Origin: Tolumonas sp008015085
Lineage (GTDB): Bacteria > Pseudomonadota > Gammaproteobacteria > Enterobacterales > Aeromonadaceae
DNA: 64,000 bases
Direction: 5' to 3'
Assembly: GCA_029265125.1 (NCBI GenBank)
Contig: JAJUJX010000004.1
Location: forward strand, 162,030 to 226,029
Part shown: one piece after another, positions 44,580 through 53,183 of the stretch
Position numbering within the stretch: position 1 is the stretch's first letter
How the letters are laid out: each line of letters opens with the position of its first letter
Position numbers and translations under genes: made by a program
The notes under the pieces: model-generated
The model's input: only the letters and a program-made list of their open reading frames with translations
Told to the model about the DNA's origin: nothing
Databases searched by the model: none

Positions 44580-46742
44580 ATGGAATCAACCACACTCGTC
44601 GAGTCAGGTTATGCTGACCCGACTTCTTCTGCTACGCCTTTACCTGACACAGGGCTGCTTTGCCTAGTGATGCTTGCCCGGTTTCATGGCATCGCAACTG
44701 AACCCGATCAGCTTGCACACGAATTTGCTGATGGTAGCTACGCGTTTACCAAAACTGAAATTCTGCTGGCCGCTAAAAAGCTATCGCTGAAAGCCAAAGC
44801 TGTCTCATCTTCTTTACCGCGGCTCACTCATATCCCGCTCCCTTGCATGGTACAAATGAAAGAGGGGAATTACGTTATTCTTGCCCGTGTTGACGATAAT
44901 CAGGTGCTCATTCAGGATCCGTTGGTGGGGCGTCCGCAGGTATTATCGCCCGATGAGTTTTCTGCCCGCTGGAACTCACAGCTGATCCTGTTTACCTCCC
45001 GCGCTTCATTGGCCGGAGAACTGCGTAAATTCGACTTCTCCTGGTTCATTCCTGCCGTCGTTAAATACCGTAAATTGCTGATTGAAGTGCTGGCAGTCAG
45101 TCTGGTGCTTCAGCTGTTTGCCCTGATCACCCCCATGTTCTTTCAGGTAGTGATGGATAAGGTGCTGGTGCATAAAGGCTTCAGTACGCTGGATGTCATT
45201 GCGATGGGGTTGCTGGTCGTTGTGACCTTTGAGGTAACGCTGACTGCGCTGCGCAGTTATGTCTTCTCACATACAACCAGCCGGATGGATGTTGAATTAG
45301 GCGCAGCGCTATTTCGGCATCTATTACATCTGCCCATTGCCTATTTTCAGGCTCGTCGTGTCGGTGACTCGGTCGCCCGTGTCAGAGAGCTGGAAAATAT
45401 CCGCTCCTTCCTCACCGGTAACGCCATTACGGTGGTACTCGATTTACTCTTTTCCGTAGTCTTTCTTTCGGTGATGTTTCACTACAGCACCACACTGACC
45501 CTGATCGTGCTGGCCTCTCTCCCCTGCTATATCGCGCTTTCTGTCTTGATCACCCCCGTGTTACGTGGCCGGCTGAATGAAAAATTCGCCCGTGGTGCTG
45601 AAAATCAGGCATTTCTGGTCGAAACCATCTCTGGCATGGATACGGTGAAAGCGATGGCAGTAGAACCACATACCACCCGCCAGTGGGACAAACAACTGGC
45701 TGGCTATGTCTCCGCCAGCTTTAAAACCACGACACTCAGCACGCTCGCTAACAGTGGGGTTACGTTGATCAGTAAGCTGGTTACCGTGGCTACCTTATGG
45801 TTTGGCGCACGCGCCGTGATTGATGCCGATCTGACCGTAGGTCAGCTGATCGCCTTTAATATGCTTTCCGGTCAAGTCGCACAACCGGTTATGCGGCTCG
45901 CGCAGCTCTGGACGGAATTCCAGCAGGTCGGCATTTCAATGCAACGCCTCGGCGACATTCTTAACACCCGCACCGAAATCGCCAATAACAATCTGGTACT
46001 GCCACCCATTAAAGGCGCTATTCATTTCGACGATATTCAATTCCGCTACAAACCCGATGCACCGCTTATTCTGAAAGGGATCAAGCTGCAAATCACGCCG
46101 GGGGAAGTGATTGGTGTAGTTGGCCGCTCCGGCTCAGGGAAAAGCACACTCACCAAACTCATCCAGCGGCTTTATGTGCCGGAACAAGGTCGGGTGTTGA
46201 TCGATGGAATTGACCTTTCCGTCGTCGATGCCTCTTCACTGCGCCGTCAGATTGGGGTGGTATTGCAAGAAAATATCCTGTTTAACCGCTCCATCCGCGA
46301 AAACATTGCCCTCACCGACCCCGGCGCACCGCTGGAAGCTGTTATGCAAGCCGCCCGTTTAGCCGGTGCTCATGAGTTTATTACTGAACTGCCGGAAGGT
46401 TATGACACGTTAGTGGGTGAGCATGGCACAGGGCTTTCGGGTGGTCAGCGTCAGCGCATTGCAATTGCCCGTGCGTTGCTGACCAACCCGCGCATTCTGA
46501 TTTTTGATGAAGCCACCAGTGCACTCGACTATGAATCTGAGCACATCATTCAGAAAAACATGCGCGCCATCTGCCAGAACCGCACCGTCATTATCATCGC
46601 ACACCGACTGTCTGCGGTACGTCAATCTAACCGTATTCTGGTGATGGAGCGCGGTCAAATCATCGAAGCCGGCCATCACGACATGCTGATGCAGCGTGAA
46701 AACGGGGCTTATCGTCGTCTGTATAACCTGCAGCAGGGCTAA
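44580..46742 (+). CDS. Type I secretion ABC transporter with C39-like domain (HlyB/RtxB family)
   Basis: A 720-residue exporter. The N-terminal peptidase C39-like domain (about 15-140) has DTGLLCLVMLARFHG: the position of the catalytic Cys is Thr, so it is the non-proteolytic chaperone-type domain of RTX exporters. Six transmembrane helices lie within about 155-445. The nucleotide-binding domain has Walker A GRSGSGKSTLTK (about 517), signature LSGGQRQRIAIARALL and Walker B ILIFDEATSALD. It exports the RTX cargo in one step with the downstream membrane-fusion protein and a TolC-like protein that is not encoded here. Confidence 0.93.
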   Translation: MESTTLVESGYADPTSSATPLPDTGLLCLVMLARFHGIATEPDQLAHEFADGSYAFTKTEILLAAKKLSLKAKAVSSSLPRLTHIPLPCMVQMKEGNYVILARVDDNQVLIQDPLVGRPQVLSPDEFSARWNSQLILFTSRASLAGELRKFDFSWFIPAVVKYRKLLIEVLAVSLVLQLFALITPMFFQVVMDKVLVHKGFSTLDVIAMGLLVVVTFEVTLTALRSYVFSHTTSRMDVELGAALFRHLLHLPIAYFQARRVGDSVARVRELENIRSFLTGNAITVVLDLLFSVVFLSVMFHYSTTLTLIVLASLPCYIALSVLITPVLRGRLNEKFARGAENQAFLVETISGMDTVKAMAVEPHTTRQWDKQLAGYVSASFKTTTLSTLANSGVTLISKLVTVATLWFGARAVIDADLTVGQLIAFNMLSGQVAQPVMRLAQLWTEFQQVGISMQRLGDILNTRTEIANNNLVLPPIKGAIHFDDIQFRYKPDAPLILKGIKLQITPGEVIGVVGRSGSGKSTLTKLIQRLYVPEQGRVLIDGIDLSVVDASSLRRQIGVVLQENILFNRSIRENIALTDPGAPLEAVMQAARLAGAHEFITELPEGYDTLVGEHGTGLSGGQRQRIAIARALLTNPRILIFDEATSALDYESEHIIQKNMRAICQNRTVIIIAHRLSAVRQSNRILVMERGQIIEAGHHDMLMQRENGAYRRLYNLQQG

Positions 46743-46753
46743 GGAATTTATTC

Positions 46754-48196
46754 ATGTCTCATCAGTTTGAAGCATTTAAAGAATTACTACAGCGGTATCG
46801 CTTAGTCTGGCAGAACGCCTGGGCACGACGCCATGAAATGGATGCGCCGCACCGGCAGCCTCATGAGCTACAGTTTTTACCTGCTGCACTGGCCTTGCAG
46901 GAAACGCCGGTATCACCGAAACCTCGCATGGCCATGTGGCTGCTCATTAGTTTTGCCCTGATTGCTCTGCTCTGGGCCTGTTTTGGCAAGATAGATATTG
47001 TAGCGACCGCAACCGGGAAAATCGTACCCAGCGACCGGGTGAAAACCATCCAGCCACTGGAAACCGCGACTGTCAGCGCGATTTATGTCAAAGAAGGTCA
47101 GCATGTCAAAGCGGGTGATCCACTGATTGAGTTTGACACAACATCTGCCAATGCTGATATCGAACACTTGCGTAACGCCGTCTACGATGCCCGACTGCAA
47201 GTCTTGCGCGCTCAGGCGCTGCTGCTGGATATCGATAACCCGCAGGACAGTTCACCAACCGGCAAAGCACCGTCATTGCCAGCACTGGATGATATTCCAG
47301 CACTGCGCCAAACACAGGAACAGGCATTACTGTTCAGTGAATGGCAGGAATACAACACCAAGCAGGCACAGCTCAATGCCTCACTTAATGCTAAACAAGC
47401 TGAGCAGCGCAGTGTGGCTGAAAGTGTGCACAAACTGCAGCGCAGTTTAGGAATTACCCGTCAGCGGGAAAATGACTACGCCCGGCTGGATAAACAAAAC
47501 TATATCCCCCGTCATGACTATCTGGATGCCCGCCAGAAACTCATCGATCAGGAAGGTGAACTCGCCAGTCTGCAACAACAGCAGCTACAGCTCACCTCTG
47601 AGATGGAAGAAGTTAAACGCCAGCAGTTAGCTCTTAAAGCCGAAACCTTAAAAAACCTGCAGGATAAACTGCGGGAAGGTAAGCAGCTGACTGTGCAATA
47701 TCAGCAGGAACTGATCAAAGCCGAGCAACAAGGCAAACAACGCCGCCTCACCGCTCCTGTCGATGGCACCGTGCAGCAACTCGCGACCCATACCATCGGT
47801 GGTGTCGTTACCCCGGCACAGGCACTGATGACCATCGTGCCGGAAGATAACCCGCTCGAAGTCGAAGCCTATGTCGAAAACAAAGACATCGGTTTTGTCT
47901 ATGCAGGTCAGGAAGCTGAAGCCAAAGTTGAAACTTTCCCTTACACCAAATACGGCACCATCCATGCTGAAGTGACTGAAGTGTCTAATGATGCGATTAA
48001 TGATGAAAAGAAAGGCCTGATATATACCGCGCACGTCAAACTCGATCGCACCACCATTCCGGTAGAAAATAAAACGGTGAATTTAACACCAGGTATGGCC
48101 GTGACAGTGGAAATAAAAACCGGGAAACGGCGTGTGATGGAATACTTCCTAAGTCCGCTGATGGAATACCAGAGTGAAAGCTTTAAGGAGAGGTGA
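46754..48196 (+). CDS. Type I secretion membrane-fusion protein (HlyD family)
   Basis: A 480-residue HlyD-type adaptor. It has a cytoplasmic N-terminus (about 1-58), one transmembrane helix (MAMWLLISFALIALLWACF, about 59-77), a lipoyl half-motif, a long coiled coil (about 150-320, Gln/Leu-rich) and the second lipoyl and beta-barrel domains (RLTAPVDGTVQQLATHTIGG, then the GMAVTVEIKTGKRRVMEYF ending typical of the family). It starts 11 bp after the ABC gene and ends at the start of the next frame. Base composition is like the rest of the chromosome. Confidence 0.93.
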   Translation: MSHQFEAFKELLQRYRLVWQNAWARRHEMDAPHRQPHELQFLPAALALQETPVSPKPRMAMWLLISFALIALLWACFGKIDIVATATGKIVPSDRVKTIQPLETATVSAIYVKEGQHVKAGDPLIEFDTTSANADIEHLRNAVYDARLQVLRAQALLLDIDNPQDSSPTGKAPSLPALDDIPALRQTQEQALLFSEWQEYNTKQAQLNASLNAKQAEQRSVAESVHKLQRSLGITRQRENDYARLDKQNYIPRHDYLDARQKLIDQEGELASLQQQQLQLTSEMEEVKRQQLALKAETLKNLQDKLREGKQLTVQYQQELIKAEQQGKQRRLTAPVDGTVQQLATHTIGGVVTPAQALMTIVPEDNPLEVEAYVENKDIGFVYAGQEAEAKVETFPYTKYGTIHAEVTEVSNDAINDEKKGLIYTAHVKLDRTTIPVENKTVNLTPGMAVTVEIKTGKRRVMEYFLSPLMEYQSESFKER

Positions 48197-48204
48197 GTAT
48201 AAAT

Positions 48205-48681
48205 ATGGGTATATTATATAAAAAGAAGAAAACAAAATTTGAGTTATTATCAATAATAGCCATTTATCTATTTATGTTTGCAATTCCAATTCTTTTAAAC
48301 AACAAAAACGAAGAACAACCAGAAAAGGTTGCACATGGAACATTAACTTACAGAGAAGGAATCAGAGGCAGAATAATAACAATCATCAATGATGGGAATT
48401 CAACATTAGAGCTAAGTTGTGCAGAAAACATGTTCATGGATAGGCCGAATTGTTTTAGCAAAAAAGAATACGATAAAATAAAAAACAAAAAAGCAAGTGT
48501 AATCTATAAAGAAAAAAACAACTACCCATTGATCGGAGGCAAAACAAATCAAATTCAAAAAATAGAAATACCAGAAACCAAAACAACACTAACAAGGAAT
48601 GCGACAACCACAAACAATATCAACGATCGCATAATTTTTATTATTTCAACTTTAATATTCATTATTATTTTGGTGATCTAA
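48205..48681 (+). CDS. Small AT-rich membrane protein, unknown function
   Basis: A 158-residue protein I do not recognise. It has a Lys-rich start, a hydrophobic helix (about 15-32), an extracytoplasmic domain of about 100 residues with two cysteines (LELSCAENMF and RPNCFSK), and a second hydrophobic helix at the very C-terminus (RIIFIISTLIFIIILVI). The gene is much more AT-rich than the exporter genes before it, suggesting separate acquisition. A GTG at 48193 overlaps the preceding stop (GTGA) and is an alternative start. Position between exporter and RTX gene would suit an immunity or accessory protein; this is only inference. Confidence 0.6.
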   Translation: MGILYKKKKTKFELLSIIAIYLFMFAIPILLNNKNEEQPEKVAHGTLTYREGIRGRIITIINDGNSTLELSCAENMFMDRPNCFSKKEYDKIKNKKASVIYKEKNNYPLIGGKTNQIQKIEIPETKTTLTRNATTTNNINDRIIFIISTLIFIIILVI

Positions 48682-48760
48682 ATTTGGTTACATCCTAAAT
48701 CAGTAAACTATTTTCGGTTTTCATATGCTGAACCTCTAGAGCTAATAACTGGAGTAACAG

Positions 48761-48898
48761 ATGGATGATGATAAGCTACTTAGGGTAAGCCTGGTTTCAG
48801 CCATGGCGTCACTGACTCCACCAGCTGCGGGTCAGACAACGCTATCTCAAAACTATCAGGAACAGTTATCTACCGTTTTTGCGGCTAACTGGAAATAG
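48761..48898 (+). CDS. 45-codon frame carrying an orphan type I secretion tail
   Basis: This encodes a 12-residue lead (MDDDKLLRVSLV region) joined to a 34-residue tail. That tail is identical at 27 of 34 positions to the last 34 residues of the RTX protein at 49100-51499 (both contain AMASLTPPAAGQTTL and end AANWK). It has a ribosome binding site (GGAG, six bases before ATG), an intact frame and its own terminator. It is either the remnant of a displaced RTX gene, reduced to start and secretion signal, or a real mini-gene. The tail codons differ at 11 synonymous and 7 non-synonymous sites from the RTX copy, indicating protein-level constraint. Confidence 0.6.
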   Translation: MDDDKLLRVSLVSAMASLTPPAAGQTTLSQNYQEQLSTVFAANWK

Positions 48899-48909
48899 CA
48901 TTCATATTC

Positions 48910-48934
48910 AAGAGCGCGGAAACGCGCTCTTTTC
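48910..48934 (+). terminator. Terminator after the orphan secretion-tail frame
   Basis: A 9-bp stem AAGAGCGCG/CGCGCTCTT with a GAAA tetraloop and a following T-run, 12 bp after the stop codon of the 45-codon frame. It separates that frame from the RTX gene. Confidence 0.88.
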
Positions 48935-49008
48935 CATAATGTGTCAACACCCTTTCCCACAACACAGTAACAACACCTGCAAGATCGAACAGTTAGTCGC
49001 AAAACAGC

Positions 49009-49020
49009 CTCAATAGAACC
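49009..49020 (+). repeat. 12-bp sequence shared by the two secretion-locus upstream regions (copy 2)
   Basis: CTCAATAGAACC as at 44529-44540. Here it occupies the -35 region relative to a perfect TATAAT at 49032-49037 (17-bp spacing from CTCAAT), so it may be an activator-dependent promoter element for the RTX gene. Confidence 0.4.
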
Positions 49021-49031
49021 CATCAATTAAC

Positions 49032-49037
49032 TATAAT
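49032..49037 (+). promoter_or_regulatory. Possible -10 hexamer of the RTX gene
   Basis: TATAAT, 62 bp before the RTX start codon, in an AT-rich region. No consensus -35 is present at the right distance, only the CTCAAT of the shared 12-mer. Confidence 0.4.
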
Positions 49038-49099
49038 AAGCAGATTTTTACAAAATCAAACGAATGTAATTATGCATATAACTACTCTATGAGGTTTTT

Positions 49100-51499
49100 A
49101 TGACTTTTTTTAATCTGTTTGGCTTAAGAAAAACCAATGGCTATGAATGCTCATCTGCAATTTCTTTATCTAAATCAATTAATTTTAATTTTTTTGATAA
49201 ACTAAAAGAATCCTGCGGATCATCTTTTGCCTCATCATTTAGCTACAACTTTAATCGACTGTTTTCTGAAAACATTAGCTATGTAAAATCAAATTGTTAC
49301 TCAGGAATTTCATATGAAAAAATGTACAATTTCTGTCTTGATTCATCATATAAAACTGGCTGCAATACACGTGATGCCAATAACCTTATCTCTGATTTAA
49401 CAATAAAAGTTAGCGAAATCATCACTACTTACTGGGGCAATGATGCTCTTATTAAAGAGAAATTAAAATGCGTTGCACCAAGCGAAGTACTTTGCAACTT
49501 AATCGTTGACTATTATTCGTCACTTAAGTCAAGCAAAAACTTATATTGGAGCTGCAATAGCGTTTCAATTTCTATCGGTTTATTTTCCAAGTCCTGTTTT
49601 GGGAGTTTAATTATTTGTGGCAGTATCGATTTCGACTGGTACAAATCCAATTGCAACAAGAAAAAAATATGGTGCGATGGTTCCCTTGATATTGTCATTG
49701 ATAAAATAAAAGATTTATTTGACGAATCTCTATGCATAAAAAGCCCTCTTGTTTTGGATTTAGATGGTGACGGTGTAGAAACGACTGCATTAAATAACAG
49801 TAAAATTTATTTTGACCACGACAATAATGGTTATGCAGAAAAAACAGGATGGGCAGGAAAAGATGATGGATTCTTGGTGATTGACAAGAACAATAATAAT
49901 TCTATCGACAACGGTTTGGAAATGTTTGGCAATAACACATCTTCTTCAGCCGCCAACGGTTTTATCGCATTAAAAGACTACGATAGCAATAATGATGGTA
50001 TCATTAATTTCTTTGATAAGGACTTTGAAAAGCTAAAAATATGGCAAGACAAAAACCAGAATGGCATCACAGATAAAGGAGAACTTACTAGTTTATATAA
50101 GGCAGGAATAAAATCAATTTCTACTGGGTACAACTCATCAAACATCACGGACAGCAATGGAAATATCCACAAAGAAACAGGAGTATTTACCCGATTAAAT
50201 GGAAGCCAGGGCGCCATTAATGATGTTTGGTTCCAGGTTAATGCAGCAAAATCTAAAGATTTAAACAAAGTTGAATTGAGTCAAGAAATCGCTTCTATGC
50301 CTAATTTGTCTGGTTTTGGAAATGTTAGTGATCTTCAGCAGGTTATGCAAAAAGACACCTCAGGAAAATTAAAAAAACTAATAGAAAGTTTTACATCATC
50401 AACGAATGCATCAGAAAAAATATCATTAATGAATGATATTATTTTTGCATGGGCTGGGGTTGAAAACATTGATCCGGAAAATTTAATTACAGCTGAAGGT
50501 AAAAACTATATCGGAGATGCTAGGAAGGTTTATGCTCTCGAACATTTTTTAGCCAATGACTTTAAAGGATTGGGCTGCAGTGATATTTCATCAAAAGTTG
50601 ATGAGCCTAATGCTGTCGCAGCGGCCGTACTTAATAAAGCATATGGTGAACTAATTGGCTATATGTATGGCCGCTTACTTGCACAAACATCACAGAAAGA
50701 GCTGATCAACCAAATAGATAGCTATTGGAAAAACGATAGTTGTGCAGTTAATACCAGCTGCCTACGAAAAACAATTTTATCGATGTATTCATCAGATAAA
50801 AACAAAGCAATCAGCACCATTTATGAATTGGGCTCAGCTTTAAGTTCGTTAGGTACAACAGGTAAAAAAGCCCTGAGTGAGTTAAAGATGTGGGGTAATA
50901 CTATTACTGACAATGACCTTGCATTTACTCTCAGTCATATGGATATGATTCCAACATATGGGACTAGTGGCCATGATCATATACTGAATAACGGTTTTAA
51001 TAACCGGTTAGTTTTTGGTTATGACGGTAACGATATTTTATACGGCAGTAGTGGTAGTGACATTATCTATGGTGGAAAAGGAAATGACCGCTTTGATAAT
51101 CGTCTCGGTAACGACTACATGTATGGTGGTGAAGGCGATGATTATTATTTTTTCACAGCAGAATGCGATAGCGATACTATTAACGATACCGCTGGCAATG
51201 ATTTAATCAACTTTACAAAGACCGCAGAATCAAAATTATGGTTCGCCCAAGAGAATAATAATCTTGTAATTTCGATTATTGGAACAGAAAGTAAATTGAC
51301 AATTGAAGACTGGTATAGCTCATCTTCCAACCATATTGAATCATTCAAAAGTAAAGACGGAAAAATATTACTCGATAGCCAGGTTCAGAATCTTGTCAAT
51401 GCCATGGCTTCGCTGACTCCGCCTGCTGCAGGTCAGACTACACTTCCACAAAGTTATCAGGATCAGCTTGCGCCGGTTCTGGCTGCTAACTGGAAATAA
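49100..51499 (+). CDS. Cysteine-rich RTX protein with FrpC-like calcium domain, type I secretion cargo
   Basis: A 799-residue secreted protein. Residues 1-214 form an unrecognised Ser/Asn-rich domain with 13 cysteines. Residues about 216-380 are a calcium-binding domain like the self-processing module of FrpC, with EF-hand-like loops (LDLDGDGVET, DHDNNGYAEK, DKNNNNSIDNG, DSNNDGIINFFD, DKNQNGITDKGE) and the usual DVWF end. The scissile Asp-Pro is replaced by Ser215-Pro216. About 400-600 is helical (NLSGFGNVSDLQQ, WAGVENIDPENL). About six degenerate RTX nonapeptides span about 621-680, then comes the secretion tail. It is AT-rich except for the tail. GAGG precedes the ATG. Confidence 0.85.
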   Translation: MTFFNLFGLRKTNGYECSSAISLSKSINFNFFDKLKESCGSSFASSFSYNFNRLFSENISYVKSNCYSGISYEKMYNFCLDSSYKTGCNTRDANNLISDLTIKVSEIITTYWGNDALIKEKLKCVAPSEVLCNLIVDYYSSLKSSKNLYWSCNSVSISIGLFSKSCFGSLIICGSIDFDWYKSNCNKKKIWCDGSLDIVIDKIKDLFDESLCIKSPLVLDLDGDGVETTALNNSKIYFDHDNNGYAEKTGWAGKDDGFLVIDKNNNNSIDNGLEMFGNNTSSSAANGFIALKDYDSNNDGIINFFDKDFEKLKIWQDKNQNGITDKGELTSLYKAGIKSISTGYNSSNITDSNGNIHKETGVFTRLNGSQGAINDVWFQVNAAKSKDLNKVELSQEIASMPNLSGFGNVSDLQQVMQKDTSGKLKKLIESFTSSTNASEKISLMNDIIFAWAGVENIDPENLITAEGKNYIGDARKVYALEHFLANDFKGLGCSDISSKVDEPNAVAAAVLNKAYGELIGYMYGRLLAQTSQKELINQIDSYWKNDSCAVNTSCLRKTILSMYSSDKNKAISTIYELGSALSSLGTTGKKALSELKMWGNTITDNDLAFTLSHMDMIPTYGTSGHDHILNNGFNNRLVFGYDGNDILYGSSGSDIIYGGKGNDRFDNRLGNDYMYGGEGDDYYFFTAECDSDTINDTAGNDLINFTKTAESKLWFAQENNNLVISIIGTESKLTIEDWYSSSSNHIESFKSKDGKILLDSQVQNLVNAMASLTPPAAGQTTLPQSYQDQLAPVLAANWK

Positions 51500-51521
51500 G
51501 ATAGATACCAATTATTAATTC

Positions 51522-51546
51522 AGGGCGTCTTTACGACGCCCTTTTC
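51522..51546 (+). terminator. Terminator of the RTX gene
   Basis: An 8-bp stem AGGGCGTC/GACGCCCT (51522-51529 and 51535-51542) with a TTTT tail, 22 bp after the RTX stop codon. It also lies next to the convergent azlD end. Confidence 0.85.
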
Positions 51547-51551
51547 TATTT

Positions 51552-51866
51552 TTAACCCCACCAGCGCATCAAGGCAAACGCCAGCAGACCACAACCAATG
51601 ACCACCAGCTGTTTATTACATTTTAAGGCGACCACAAACGCCACCAATGCGGCGATCAGATGCGAATTATGCCAATTGAACTGCACTGCGCCGTCATGGA
51701 TCAATGTAGTCTGGGCAATGATGGCACTCAAAACCGCAATCGGCACATAGTTGAAAGCCCTCTCCAGCCACTCTGGAAACACCATTTTATCGGCGAACAG
51801 TAATGGTAAGTAGCGCGGTAAAAAAGTCACCAGCATCATGCCGATGATGAGTGTCCAGTGATTCAT
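51552..51866 (-). CDS. azlD: AzlD-family branched-chain amino acid exporter subunit
   Basis: A 104-residue membrane protein with about four hydrophobic segments. It matches AzlD: MLVTFLPRYLPLLFADKMVFPEWLERAFNYVPIAVLSAII is spread over the first half. It partners AzlC in exporting branched-chain or related amino acids. It overlaps azlC by four bases (ATGA). Confidence 0.88.
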   Translation of the reverse strand: MNHWTLIIGMMLVTFLPRYLPLLFADKMVFPEWLERAFNYVPIAVLSAIIAQTTLIHDGAVQFNWHNSHLIAALVAFVVALKCNKQLVVIGCGLLAFALMRWWG

Positions 51867-52561
51867 TGCTTCATTCCTTTTTCCAGCACCATACCGGTCA
51901 CAACCGCCAGCAGTGACGCGATCATTAAGCCGCTTTGATTTGGCCAGTCACGCATCAGAATGCTGCATACGATCGCAACCACTGCACAGGCCCATTGCGG
52001 AAATTTTTTCAGTGCCGGTACCACAATACTGACAAACGCCACGACCATGGCGATATCCAGCCCCCATGCGGTCATGTTAGGTAGTTGACTGCCGACTGTC
52101 ACCCCCACAAGAGTACACAGCGCCCAGTTGGAATACATAAACAAGGCTGAGCCGAGGTAATACCAGACCAGTTCGCCGCGTTGAACCTCTGTTTCAAGTC
52201 GCTGACTGACGACGGCAAAGGTTTCATCGGTGAGCCAGAAAGCCATTAACGTGCGTCGTGGCAGTGAAATTTCCCGCACATGCGGCATCAGGGTGGCGGC
52301 ATATAGCATATGACGCAGATTGACAATAAACACGGTCAGGCAGATGACGGGAAATGCTGTTGCTGAAGCCAGCAAAGTCACAGCGATAAATTGCGAAGCA
52401 CCGGCATATACCAGCAATGACATGCCAAGCACAGACCAGACGCTTAATCCGTTATCAATCGCCAGCGCCCCATACAACACTCCGAACGGGGCAGCGGCAA
52501 TGACGAGTGGCAGAGTATCGATCCAACCTTTACGAAATAAATTCCATTTTGAATAAGACAT
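51863..52561 (-). CDS. azlC: AzlC-family branched-chain amino acid exporter subunit
   Basis: A membrane protein of about 232 residues matching AzlC/YgaZ: FRKGWIDTLPLVIAAAPFGV, the YAGASQFIA motif, VNLRHMLYAATLMPHV and FWLTDETFAV. Forms an exporter with AzlD. The frame is open to 52630; the ATG at 52561 leaves about 90 bp for divergent promoters, while an ATG at 52609 is an alternative. Neither has a clear ribosome binding site. Confidence 0.88.
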   Translation of the reverse strand: MSYSKWNLFRKGWIDTLPLVIAAAPFGVLYGALAIDNGLSVWSVLGMSLLVYAGASQFIAVTLLASATAFPVICLTVFIVNLRHMLYAATLMPHVREISLPRRTLMAFWLTDETFAVVSQRLETEVQRGELVWYYLGSALFMYSNWALCTLVGVTVGSQLPNMTAWGLDIAMVVAFVSIVVPALKKFPQWACAVVAIVCSILMRDWPNQSGLMIASLLAVVTGMVLEKGMKQ

Positions 52562-52650
52562 TACGTTTTTACTGACGCTGCATAAGAATGCACTTATGCT
52601 ATCACTCATCGTTATTCTGGTATAACCCACTTCACTACTTACGACTCTAT

Positions 52651-53172
52651 ATGCAAATAATTCAATGTAGTTATGAACGGCATGCAGCCGCTATTCTGGA
52701 CATTTTTAATGATGCGATCCTGCATTCTACGGCACTGTATGATTATCAGGCCCGCACTATGGACAACATTGTCAGCTGGTTTAACAACAAAGAGGCCGGC
52801 AACTATCCGGTGATTGGTATTGAAAGCGAATCGGGTGAGCTGATGGGATTTGCCAGTTACGGCAGCTTTCGTGCCTACCCTGCTAATAAATACACGCTGG
52901 AGCACTCTGTGTATGTGGCCAATGCGCACCGGGGAAAAGGTATTGCCAGCCTGTTGATGCAACGCCTGATTGAACTGGCTCAGGAACAAAACTATCACAC
53001 ACTGATCGGCAGTATTGATGCCAGTAATCAACCTAGCATCGCTTTGCACGAAAAACTGGGCTTTACTCACGCAGGCACCATTCGCCATGCCGGATTCAAA
53101 TTCGGTGACTGGCTGGATCTGGCATTTTATCAGCTATTGTTGCCGACACCATTCCAGCCTATTGATGGTTAA
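52651..53172 (+). CDS. GNAT acetyltransferase, phosphinothricin/methionine-sulfoximine type (MnaT/Pat-like)
   Basis: A 173-residue GNAT. ILDIFNDAILHSTALYDYQ, the acetyl-CoA loop VANAHRGKGIASLLMQRLIE, IGSIDASNQPSIALHEKLGF and GTIRHAGFKFGDWLDLAFYQ are typical of the Pat/YncA (MnaT) family, which acetylates methionine sulfoximine or phosphinothricin. Exact substrate unknown. ATG 52651 gives the family start; the frame continues upstream to 52588. Divergent from azlC, which exports amino acids, so the two may share a stress theme. Confidence 0.85.
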   Translation: MQIIQCSYERHAAAILDIFNDAILHSTALYDYQARTMDNIVSWFNNKEAGNYPVIGIESESGELMGFASYGSFRAYPANKYTLEHSVYVANAHRGKGIASLLMQRLIELAQEQNYHTLIGSIDASNQPSIALHEKLGFTHAGTIRHAGFKFGDWLDLAFYQLLLPTPFQPIDG

Positions 53173-53183
53173 TGCCGGGGTAC

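Noticed and set aside
44600..45000. Active C39 peptidase in the secretion ABC transporter
   Set aside because: The catalytic Cys position in the DCG-type motif is Thr (DTGLL), so the domain is the non-proteolytic C39-like type; the cargo should not be cleaved at a double-glycine leader.
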